A model generated the notes under the pieces. It did no database searches, was not told the DNA's origin, and worked only from the letters and a program-made list of their open reading frames with translations. Below are positions 1 to 7,915 of a stretch of DNA of 64,000 nucleotides, piece by piece (position 1 is the first letter of the stretch; every line of letters begins with the position of its first letter). The position numbers and the translations under genes are program-made. Source of the stretch: Legionella sheltonii (GTDB lineage: Bacteria > Pseudomonadota > Gammaproteobacteria > Legionellales > Legionellaceae); the NCBI RefSeq assembly GCF_026191355.1, contig NZ_JAPHOQ010000009.1, forward strand, positions 160,226-224,225, written 5' to 3'.

Positions 1-1
1 G

Positions 2-868
<867 letters not shown>

Positions 869-979
869 CGATTTTATAAAAATCATCGCACCAATAAGTA
901 GAATAGGGAGTTTCATGGCTAAAACAGTTAGAAATTTTCCGTCCCACATGAGCTGTCTGTAACGCACTTGTAAGGATAA

Positions 980-1462
980 TTGATGGAATATATTGATTGG
1001 ATTAATAGTGGTCAGGGATATATTTGTGCCTGGATCCGTTGTTTGATTCTATTTGTTTTAAGTGTGCTATGTATCCGTTTTACCAATCATCGGTTTAGTT
1101 TAAATACTCCGTTAGATTTTTTAATCATTACCATTTCTGGAGGGTTGATCAGCAGGGGGATTGTAGGGGCAAACTCATTGGGACTTACTGTAGAAGGTTT
1201 GATCACGCTGATAATATTCCACTTTATATTATCTAAACTCTGTTTTTATTTTAAGGGTATCGGGTTTCTATTTAAAGGATGTTCTCATTACCTAATAGAA
1301 AATGGAACATTCAATTATAATAACATGCGTCGTTTCAGTATCAGTGAAAATGATCTGTTAGAACAATTACGACAGAGGTTAAATACCGATAATTTCGATT
1401 TAGTCGATGCTGCTATTTTGGAAAGAGCCGGAAGCATCTCATTCATTAAAAAGGAAAAGTAG
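980..1462 (+). CDS. DUF421 (YetF-type) membrane protein
   Basis: 160 aa. Three N-terminal hydrophobic helices (about residues 15-90) are followed by a soluble domain that reads like the DUF421/YetF family: an SLNTPLDFLIIT stretch at the end of TM2, then LIENGTFNYNNMRR and the SENDLLEQLRQR and ILERAGSISFIKK segments of the small C-terminal domain. The family is membrane-bound and has no established biochemical function. It often sits near stress or metal genes. A ribosome site (TAAGGATAATTG) lies just before the ATG. It is encoded between the RND pump and the metal-sensor operon but has its own upstream gap, so co-transcription is uncertain. Confidence 0.75.
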   Translation: MMEYIDWINSGQGYICAWIRCLILFVLSVLCIRFTNHRFSLNTPLDFLIITISGGLISRGIVGANSLGLTVEGLITLIIFHFILSKLCFYFKGIGFLFKGCSHYLIENGTFNYNNMRRFSISENDLLEQLRQRLNTDNFDLVDAAILERAGSISFIKKEK

Positions 1463-1637
1463 ATAAAACCATTAAAGTGTTGCAATCGTTAACAGCATGC
1501 GCTGTCTTTAATGAGACGCTCATTTTAAATAGTTGTTATTCCTCTTTGCTAACGATATGAAATTAATTGTCTACATAAAGTGCAACACAACTCGGGATAT
1601 AGTGATTTGACAAAACCATGTATTTGGCTATATTAAT

Positions 1638-1657
1638 AGTTAAATACTTATTTAACT
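1638..1657. promoter_or_regulatory. Candidate ArsR/SmtB operator
   Basis: A perfect 9-2-9 inverted repeat, AGTTAAATA-CT-TATTTAACT, ends 9 bp before the ATG of the ArsR-family gene. AT-rich palindromes of this size overlapping the promoter are the usual sites for ArsR/SmtB metal sensors. Binding is inferred from position and symmetry. Confidence 0.7.
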
Positions 1658-1666
1658 GTTTGACTG

Positions 1667-1966
1667 ATGATGCTAACTCAAGACCAAATCATTACCTTAA
1701 GCGATATCTTACATTTGATGGGCGAGCCTAATCGCCTAAAGCTCCTTATAGTCTGCTTTGAAGGACCTAAATCAGTTTCGGAATTGGCGGAACAATTGCA
1801 ACTTTCAGTGCCCTTAGCCAGCCATCATTTAAGTTTATTGCGCTCAGCCAGGCTTCTAATGGCCAATCGCGATGGCAAACATATTTACTACAGCATTTAT
1901 GACGTCCATGTGCGTTGTATTCTTGCAGACATGCTCAAACACTTTACTGAAGAGACGGAGAATTAA
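1667..1966 (+). CDS. ArsR/SmtB-family metal-sensing repressor
   Basis: 99-aa winged-helix protein. The recognition helix reads LSVPLASHHLSLLRSARLL and the wing RDGKHIYYSI. The C-terminal alpha5 helix has D79-x-H81 and H92-x2-E95, the same spacing as the zinc ligands D104, H106, H117 and E120 of SmtB. No alpha3 CxC-type site is visible, so an alpha5 Zn(II)/Co(II) sensor is the best reading. It should repress the operon it heads (zinc ribbon and P-type ATPase follow at once) through the palindrome just upstream, and release DNA when metal binds. The start could be either of two adjacent ATGs (1667 or 1670); no strong ribosome site decides. Confidence 0.88.
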   Translation: MMLTQDQIITLSDILHLMGEPNRLKLLIVCFEGPKSVSELAEQLQLSVPLASHHLSLLRSARLLMANRDGKHIYYSIYDVHVRCILADMLKHFTEETEN

Positions 1967-1967
1967 C

Positions 1968-2240
1968 ATGAGTTTTTTAAAACGAATGCTTGGCAATTAT
2001 CTTGGTGGCCACTCTGGTGGATATGGAAAATCTCATCATGGTCAAAGAAGCAAACACGGTAACTACTCCAATAATCCTGAATCAGGAGGGTTGAGCTGCC
2101 CACGCTGTAAGGGCTCTCTTGCTCCTGGGTCGCGCTTTTGCAGTCAATGTGGTAGTGGCCTTGAGAATACTCAATGCGCTTGTGGCGCCACTGTTGCTGC
2201 AGGGGCGAAATTTTGCGGCCAATGTGGGAGCTCATTATGA
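1968..2240 (+). CDS. Small double zinc-ribbon protein
   Basis: 90 aa starting at the ATG one base after the ArsR stop. A glycine/histidine-rich N-terminus (GGHSGGYGKSHHGQ) precedes two Cys4 knuckle sets: CPRC...CSQC and CACG...CGQC. The repeated GAKFCGQCGSS pattern is typical of double zinc-ribbon domains. Its stop overlaps the ATG of the P-type ATPase (ATGA), so the two are translationally coupled. Role unknown. Within a Zn/Cd operon it may buffer or deliver metal, but that is inference; many zinc ribbons are structural. Confidence 0.7.
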   Translation: MSFLKRMLGNYLGGHSGGYGKSHHGQRSKHGNYSNNPESGGLSCPRCKGSLAPGSRFCSQCGSGLENTQCACGATVAAGAKFCGQCGSSL

Positions 2241-4393
2241 CAAAGCCGCTCACCTTAACCACTTTTTTTGTTGCAGGCCTTGATTGCCCGTCTGAAGAGC
2301 AATTAATCAGGAGGCAATTAGAGGCAGTTCCTGAAGTGGAGCAGTTGGACTTTAATTTCATTGCAGAAGAGGTGACCGTGCACCATCGACTTGCTGCTAT
2401 TGATGTATTGCAAAAACAAATCGAAGCATTGGGCATGAGTGTGCGCACTCAGGGCAGTACCTCTTCAGCAACAGAAGAGAAGAGGCGAGTGGATTCCTCA
2501 TGGCCATTTATTGCTTTGGCAGGTTTTTTAGCGCTTGGTTCTGAATTAACGGCGTATTTCTGGGCGAGTGAGCAATCAATTTGGGTTATTCTTCCTGCGG
2601 TGCTGGCCATAATCTTAAGCGGCCCACCTACTCTTAAAAAGGGTTTGCTTGCGTTGCGCACCAAAGCCATGAACATTAATAGTTTAATGTTGATTGCCAT
2701 CACAGGAGCACTGTTTATAGGAGCCTGGCCAGAAGCCGCAATGGTCACCGTCTTATTTGCCCTTGCTGAGCGCATCGAGCGGTATTCTCTGGATAAGGCA
2801 CGCTTGGCCATCCGCAGTCTCATGCAAATTGCGCCTGAGGTGGCTCAGATTAAGATGGATAATGGTCAATGGCAGACTTTGCCTGTAGAAGAAGTCGCAG
2901 TCGGTGCAGTGTTTAAAGTAAAACCTGGTGAGCGTATACCTCTTGATGGGGTATTGATATCGGGACAAAGCACGGTCAATCAGGCGCCCATTACAGGGGA
3001 GTCCATGCCGGTAAGCAAGTATGTAGGTGATGGGGTGTTTGCGGGCACTTTAAATGAGCACGGAGCTTTTGAGGTTAGGGTCAGTAAGGCTTCAGGTGAT
3101 ACGTTGCTTGCTAAAATTGGTAAAGCCATTGAGCAGGCACAAAGTGAACGCGCGCCAACGCAACGATTTGTCGACCAGTTTGCAAAATATTACACCCCAA
3201 TTATGGTCTTGATTGCGCTTTTTATTGCACTTATTCCTCCTTTGGTGTTTGGCTACCCTTTTTATGACTGGGTATATAAGGCCTTAACATTATTAGTGAT
3301 TGCCTGTCCTTGTGCTTTAGTTATTTCCACACCGGTGACAGTAGTCAGCGGGTTGGCTTCAGCGGCACAGCACGGTCTTCTGATTAAAGGAGGCAGTTAT
3401 TTAGAAATGGGGCATCAGCTCAAATTAATTGCGTTGGATAAAACAGGCACCTTAACCGAAGGAAAACCTGTAGTGACTGATTTTATCGTTTACGATAAAA
3501 CACAATCAAAAGACTACTTATTAGCACTTGCGGCAAGCCTTGATAGTCATTCGGAGCATCCCGTTGCCCATGCTTTGGTGGAGTATTGGCGGAACAATGA
3601 ACTAAATGAGTCCTTACTTGAAGTAACGCAATTTTCAGCACTTCCCGGTCGAGGGGTGCAAGGCATTATTGGTCAAGAACTCTATTACGTTGGGAATCAT
3701 CAATTAGCAGAAGACAATAAGGTATGTTCTCTTGTTGTAGAGCAAGAACTCAAACGCTTGGAAGAAGAAGGGAAAACGACGGTTATATTGAGTAATTCAG
3801 CCGTAGTTTTGGCAGTATTTGCGGTGGCTGATACGCTTCGTGCTACGAGCAAATGGGCAATTGACACCTTGCATCAACAAGGACTTAAAACGGCGATGTT
3901 AACGGGGGATAATGCGTTGACCGCTCAAGCTATTGCCAAGGAAGTGGGGATTGATGAGGTGCAAGCAAATGTCTTGCCTACTGAAAAATTACAAGCAATT
4001 AATCGCCTTTTGGAGCAGTATAAAATAGTGGGAATGGTCGGTGATGGAATCAATGATGCCCCTGCCTTGGCTAAAGCCACGATTAGTTTTGCGATGGGGA
4101 AAGGCACCGATACCGCTTTAGAAACGGCGGATGTGGCGTTAATGAACGATAATTTAGCCATGCTTCCTTTATACATTGATTTAAGCCGAAGAACAGCGCG
4201 TATTCTTCGCCAAAATATTACGTTATCCCTTGCCATAAAAGGGGTGTTTTTTATTCTGGCCTTGGGAGGAGTAGCAACGCTTTGGATGGCAGTATTTGCT
4301 GATATGGGTGCAAGCTTAATTGTTGTTGCGAATGGTTTGCGCTTACTTAACTCGCACAAGGGGCATTCTGAATATCAGGAAATGAAAGGTTAA
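2237..4393 (+). CDS. Zn/Cd-translocating P1B-type ATPase
   Basis: 718 aa from the ATG that overlaps the preceding stop; the open frame extends further upstream, but that part is the zinc-ribbon gene in another frame. Domains: N-terminal HMA-like domain with a single cysteine (GLDCPSE, C17), actuator loop TGES, membrane metal site C357-P-C359, phosphorylation site D401 in DKTGTLTEG, nucleotide-binding SEHP, and hinge GDGINDAP. An FADMGASLIVVANGLRLL helix near the C-terminus carries the Asp typical of ZntA/CadA-type pumps. It should export Zn2+/Cd2+/Pb2+ to the periplasm and be derepressed by the ArsR-type sensor. All catalytic motifs are intact. Confidence 0.93.
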   Translation: MTKPLTLTTFFVAGLDCPSEEQLIRRQLEAVPEVEQLDFNFIAEEVTVHHRLAAIDVLQKQIEALGMSVRTQGSTSSATEEKRRVDSSWPFIALAGFLALGSELTAYFWASEQSIWVILPAVLAIILSGPPTLKKGLLALRTKAMNINSLMLIAITGALFIGAWPEAAMVTVLFALAERIERYSLDKARLAIRSLMQIAPEVAQIKMDNGQWQTLPVEEVAVGAVFKVKPGERIPLDGVLISGQSTVNQAPITGESMPVSKYVGDGVFAGTLNEHGAFEVRVSKASGDTLLAKIGKAIEQAQSERAPTQRFVDQFAKYYTPIMVLIALFIALIPPLVFGYPFYDWVYKALTLLVIACPCALVISTPVTVVSGLASAAQHGLLIKGGSYLEMGHQLKLIALDKTGTLTEGKPVVTDFIVYDKTQSKDYLLALAASLDSHSEHPVAHALVEYWRNNELNESLLEVTQFSALPGRGVQGIIGQELYYVGNHQLAEDNKVCSLVVEQELKRLEEEGKTTVILSNSAVVLAVFAVADTLRATSKWAIDTLHQQGLKTAMLTGDNALTAQAIAKEVGIDEVQANVLPTEKLQAINRLLEQYKIVGMVGDGINDAPALAKATISFAMGKGTDTALETADVALMNDNLAMLPLYIDLSRRTARILRQNITLSLAIKGVFFILALGGVATLWMAVFADMGASLIVVANGLRLLNSHKGHSEYQEMKG

Positions 4394-4429
4394 TGAGTGA
4401 CTTGGTAGTTTTATCTTTGAATCGGGTGA

Positions 4430-4825
4430 ATGATGAATGACTGGATTCCTAATGAGCAAGATAGTGCTCATTCTTTACGTTTTTTAGTGGTGGAATCTTC
4501 ATTAGGCGCTCGTATTATCATTCGTGCACATTTATTAGAGTACAAGCATTCGGTGGATATGGCTTGGGATGATGAATCGGCAATAGAACTGGCCTTTATG
4601 AGAGCTTATGATTTTATCTTAGTGGATAACAAGTTAAATTGCTATGAGCTGATTGACCACATACAAAAAAATTCGGTATTCAATGAACAGACGACCGCGA
4701 TCATTTTGACTTCTAAACATAACGAGGAGCACCAATCTCAGGGCAGCAGGATTTATTTTAAAAAACCCATATCCAAAATGGATGCATTACAATTGCTTGA
4801 TTTTCTAAAAAATCTTAAAAAATGA
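4430..4825 (+). CDS. Stand-alone receiver-domain protein, degenerate
   Basis: 131 aa, a single CheY-like fold. The phospho-acceptor position is D66 (FILVDNKL), the Thr/Ser switch lies in IILTS, and the conserved Lys-Pro is K112-P113. The acidic Mg-binding pair is reduced to E22-S23 (LVVESS), so phosphorylation could be weak or absent. No output domain follows. It lies between the metal ATPase and the envelope and CDF genes, with a chemotaxis receptor gene downstream, so it might work with that receptor, but the partner cannot be told from sequence. Confidence 0.7.
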   Translation: MMNDWIPNEQDSAHSLRFLVVESSLGARIIIRAHLLEYKHSVDMAWDDESAIELAFMRAYDFILVDNKLNCYELIDHIQKNSVFNEQTTAIILTSKHNEEHQSQGSRIYFKKPISKMDALQLLDFLKNLKK

Positions 4826-4951
4826 ATCTTTTTGGTAGGATGTAAAATGAAAATTTTGGAGAGTTAGATAAGGCTCATTTATCTTCTATTATTCATTATG
4901 TTACGATATGAAGAGTGTTAATGATATGTGCCTCGTTTTTAAGGAGAAATA

Positions 4952-5116
4952 ATGAATACTAATGGATTTAAGATGATGGTGTTGATTGGTATGTTGGGTT
5001 TTGGTTTGTCAGCGTGTACTCCCAAGACAACGCCTGCTCAAACTCATCCTGAAAGTGGCTATGAGGGTGGATTTGGTGGCGAGGGTGGGCATGTACATCA
5101 AAACAAGAACAACTAA
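4952..5116 (+). CDS. Small putative lipoprotein
   Basis: 54 aa. A strong ribosome site (AAGGAG) sits 6 bp before the ATG. The N-terminus is a short signal peptide ending in a lipobox (FGLSAC, C22), so the mature protein should be a lipid-anchored peptide of about 33 residues, rich in Gly, His and acidic residues (GYEGGFGGEGGHVHQN). Histidines in a short anchored tail next to metal exporters suggest periplasmic metal binding, but this is inference. The next small membrane gene begins 13 bp later. Confidence 0.6.
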   Translation: MNTNGFKMMVLIGMLGFGLSACTPKTTPAQTHPESGYEGGFGGEGGHVHQNKNN

Positions 5117-5129
5117 ATAGGAATACATC

Positions 5130-5303
5130 ATGTTTACCAATGGATGGTTTTTAGGTTCTTTAGGTCTCGTAATTCTCATATTGATCGGCCTTACCTTGTT
5201 ATTTCTAAAACAGAAGAAAACCATTCAATTTTATGTTGCCTTAATTACTTTTCTTATCATTACAGCGATTTTCCTCCATGGGGTTTCATTTAAATTAAAA
5301 TAG
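5130..5303 (+). CDS. Small two-helix membrane protein
   Basis: 57 aa with two hydrophobic helices (about residues 6-26 and 33-51) separated by a basic KQKK loop. It has no recognisable family motif. It sits 13 bp after the small lipoprotein and 22 bp before the CDF exporter, so the three probably form one transcript. A role in metal export or envelope stress is a guess from context. Confidence 0.55.
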   Translation: MFTNGWFLGSLGLVILILIGLTLLFLKQKKTIQFYVALITFLIITAIFLHGVSFKLK

Positions 5304-5325
5304 TGGCCGGTGATAAGGAGAAGTA

Positions 5326-6234
5326 ATGGGTAAAAACGTATTTTCTGATGTCAAAAAATCTTCAAAAGAGCGGTTACTTTGGTCTGCTCTTTTGCTAACG
5401 GGTGGTTTTCTAATTGCTGAAGTAGTTGGGGGTATTATCACAGGAAGTTTAGCGTTAATATCCGATGCGGCACACATGCTCACGGATGTGACCGCACTCA
5501 TTATTGCTTTAATTGCGATTCGGATTAGTAAACGTCCTGCAGATGAGCGCCGCACCTTTGGTTATTATCGATTTGAAATATTAGCAGCAGCATTTAACGC
5601 GGCCCTTCTTTTTGTAGTTGCTCTTTATATACTGTTTGAGGCTTATCAGCGCCTCAAACAACCTCCTGAGATTTATTCTTTAGGAATGCTTATTATTGCC
5701 AGCATGGGTTTAGTCGTCAATTTGGCTTCCATGTCGCTTCTTTCTTCAGAAAAAGATAAAAGTTTAAATATTAAAAGTGCTTATCTTGAAGTGTGGAGTG
5801 ATATGTTAGGCTCTTTAGGGGTGATTGCGGCGGCACTCATCATTCGTTTTTTGGGTTGGAGTTGGGTTGATTCGGCTGTGGCGGTAGTAATTGGTTTGTG
5901 GGTATTACCCCGCACTTGGGTTCTTTTGAAAGAAACGGTGAATATTCTTCTAGAAGGGGTGCCATCTGGAGTTAATCTAGAAAAAATTAAAGCGCATATG
6001 ATGGGGGTAGAAGGAGTTTTAGGTGTACATGACTTACACGTTTGGGCGATTACTAGTGATAAAATCAGTCTCACAGCACATCTTGTTGTTGCTTCCAATG
6101 TAGAGGAGAAGCCTATAAGAGTGAACGTTCAGAACATTTTATTCTCTCAGTTTAAGATTAGGCACACGACCTTACAAACAGAACATAAGGAAACTTTAAA
6201 TAAAGAAGGTCTTTGTAGTTCTTCAACTTATTAG
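5326..6234 (+). CDS. CDF-family cation exporter (CzcD/ZitB type)
   Basis: 302 aa, six predicted transmembrane helices and a cytoplasmic C-terminal domain. TM2 carries H50-x3-D54 (DAAHMLTD), the zinc-type half of the transport site. In TM5, where CzcD/ZitB-like proteins have HxxxD (e.g. LHVLGD), this one has E-V-W-S-D, that is Glu in place of the first ligand. The C-terminal domain has the usual GVHDLHVW segment. It should use the proton gradient to export divalent metal from the cytoplasm. GGAGAAGTA before the ATG fixes the start. The TM5 change could alter specificity. Confidence 0.9.
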   Translation: MGKNVFSDVKKSSKERLLWSALLLTGGFLIAEVVGGIITGSLALISDAAHMLTDVTALIIALIAIRISKRPADERRTFGYYRFEILAAAFNAALLFVVALYILFEAYQRLKQPPEIYSLGMLIIASMGLVVNLASMSLLSSEKDKSLNIKSAYLEVWSDMLGSLGVIAAALIIRFLGWSWVDSAVAVVIGLWVLPRTWVLLKETVNILLEGVPSGVNLEKIKAHMMGVEGVLGVHDLHVWAITSDKISLTAHLVVASNVEEKPIRVNVQNILFSQFKIRHTTLQTEHKETLNKEGLCSSSTY

Positions 6235-6355
6235 AGTTTTAATAAGAATGCCAATGCGCCTTATTGGGAAGCAAAAACATGGTGTGATTAAAATATATTC
6301 TCATAGTGCATCATCATTCTTGCTAATCCTAAGGAATAGGGGATAGGAATAATTT

Positions 6356-6787
6356 ATGGAAAACAAAATCAATAAACGAAGTTTTGTAATTACAATGGGG
6401 GCTCGATTAGTTATAGGATTTATGGCACTGAGTTTGCCTTTATTGATATTAATTATGCTGTTACTGCCCAGAGTAAATTGTGTCATTGCGCTGACCCATA
6501 AAATTCATCGTGAAAATTTACCACCAATCCTTGATAGCCAAATTTATCAAGCTCAAGATATTCTTGAACATTGGGCCATGACCGGAGACCCCAAGGACAA
6601 AGTGTATTTTGCACATATATGGAATGAAATCAATCGTGTTAGAGGCCAGTGGGATCGGGTGATGCGCCAATTAGATAATCCAAAGCTACAGCATGAGTGG
6701 GGCAAGCTCCAAGAATTATATGTACCTTTTTATCAAGCCCAAGTCTCCATACTGAATGCCTCTCGAGATCCAAATAATCCAGATAAT
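6356..6787 (+). pseudogene. Methyl-accepting chemotaxis protein, piece 1 of 3 (N-terminus)
   Basis: First 144 codons of a transmembrane chemotaxis receptor: one N-terminal membrane helix (VIGFMALSLPLLILIMLLL) and a helical periplasmic ligand domain. The frame enters Tn3-family insertion A at base 6788 and stops within its terminal repeat. It resumes in frame at 33304 after the matching ATAAT repeat. The rejoined protein from the three pieces would be about 622 aa. Confidence 0.9.
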
Positions 6788-6831
6788 GACCCCCGGCCGG
6801 GATCTTGGTAAAAAAGGGTCATGTTCAATTT

Positions 6832-6984
6832 TTAATCTCTATTAATACCAAACTGTAATGGCATTGTCTGTCGTGACCTGGACAAATCAAAAACACCATA
6901 GCGATTAATATTCTCCCTGAAATACGCTGATAAAATCGATAAATCATCCTTACTATATTTGACTTCTTCAGCAGAAAGCTGGTT
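6832..6984 (-). pseudogene. Tn3-family transposase of insertion A, C-terminal piece
   Basis: About 50 codons ending in TAA at 6832-6834; the visible protein includes SAEEVKYSKDDLSILSAYF and ends FGINRD. It continues in frame from the middle piece (26736-27727) once the composite element at 6985-26735 and one TGGTT repeat are removed (junction NVLNQ-LSAEE). Tn3 transposases characteristically end with such a segment. Confidence 0.85.
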
Positions 6985-7043
6985 GGGGTTCTTTGCAGGA
7001 AGGTACGAAATTTCCCACAGACCCCATATAACCCTTTACCAGT

Positions 7044-7150
7044 CTAGGCTGCAGCCAATAAATCGATTTTTTTATTGCTCACTAATTTTTCTATAAGATC
7101 ATGTAAATTAAGACATTCCTGATCGTTATAAAATTCATAAATTCCATCAA
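7044..7150 (-). pseudogene. 3' remnant of a diverged transposase gene (copy 1)
   Basis: About 34 codons next to the resolvase-side terminus read FYNDQECLNLHDLIEKLVSNKKIDLLAAA then TAG within the inverted repeat, close to but not the same as the end of the element's own transposase (FYNDHECLNLQEL...INLLAKT). It is a truncated end of a sister transposase, so the homologous termini extend past the 63-bp repeat. Confidence 0.7.
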
Positions 7151-7163
7151 GACTGCCTCAATT

Positions 7164-7790
7164 CTATTTCTTTTCATCCAATCTACGTTTACAGATATAG
7201 TCCCTAAGGGATAAATACTTCCCATACCCAAGATGAATTTCAATGATTTTTTGTAAAGGCACGCCCAATTGGTAAAGATTGAAAATTTTTTCCCGGTCTT
7301 TATCATACATAGATGCCTGTATGCTACCCTTGGGTTTGCCGAGTTTAATTCCTTTGGCAACACGGGCACGAAGCCCTTCTTTAGTTCGTTCTGAAATAAA
7401 ATCGCGTTCTAATTCAGCTAACATCGAAAATACGGTGATGAGTATTTTATTGCTCATATTACTGGAATCACTGGGATTTAAATCCAGATTTTGCTTAATA
7501 AGAATGAGTCGAGATTGCTTCTCTTTTATGATTATTTCTATTGTATTGAGCGTTTCCTTGATAGATCGCCCAAGCCTTGATAATTCTGAGGCAATAACCA
7601 CGTCATTAGGTTGTAGTTTACTCAACAGTTCATCAATACGTCGTAATGCCGTCGATTTGCGCGATGACATTTCAAGCTCTATCCATTCATCAACCATCAG
7701 TTTGTGATCGATGCAGTAGCGACTGATACTGTTTTTTTGGCTATCCACGTTTTGCTCTTGGGTGCTCACCCGAACGTACCCATAAATCAT
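7164..7790 (-). CDS. tnpR: Serine recombinase (resolvase), copy 1
   Basis: 208 aa. N-terminal catalytic domain starts IYGYVRVSTQEQN with Ser9 as nucleophile. Family landmarks ASELSRLGRS and MLAELERDFISERTKEGL follow, then a C-terminal DNA-binding part. It should resolve cointegrates formed by replicative Tn3-type transposition by acting at a res site in the gap before the divergent tnpA. Identical to the protein at 25930-26556. Confidence 0.92.
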   Translation of the reverse strand: MIYGYVRVSTQEQNVDSQKNSISRYCIDHKLMVDEWIELEMSSRKSTALRRIDELLSKLQPNDVVIASELSRLGRSIKETLNTIEIIIKEKQSRLILIKQNLDLNPSDSSNMSNKILITVFSMLAELERDFISERTKEGLRARVAKGIKLGKPKGSIQASMYDKDREKIFNLYQLGVPLQKIIEIHLGYGKYLSLRDYICKRRLDEKK

Positions 7791-7915
7791 ACAATGCTCA
7801 CTCTATTTTTACTGATTTTTCTCTTAAGGTGTTTATCAATAATATCACAATAGCATTTTATATGGTCTTATATGATCGCTTATGATACAATTTGGTTTTT
7901 GTTAAAACGAAGGTT
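7791..7915. promoter_or_regulatory. tnpR-tnpA intergenic region, probable res site (copy 1)
   Basis: 125 bp between divergent resolvase and transposase genes, the usual place for the res site and both promoters in Tn3-family elements. It contains clustered short repeats (TTATATGATCGCTTATGATA around 7868-7887). Sub-sites cannot be defined by eye. Confidence 0.55.
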
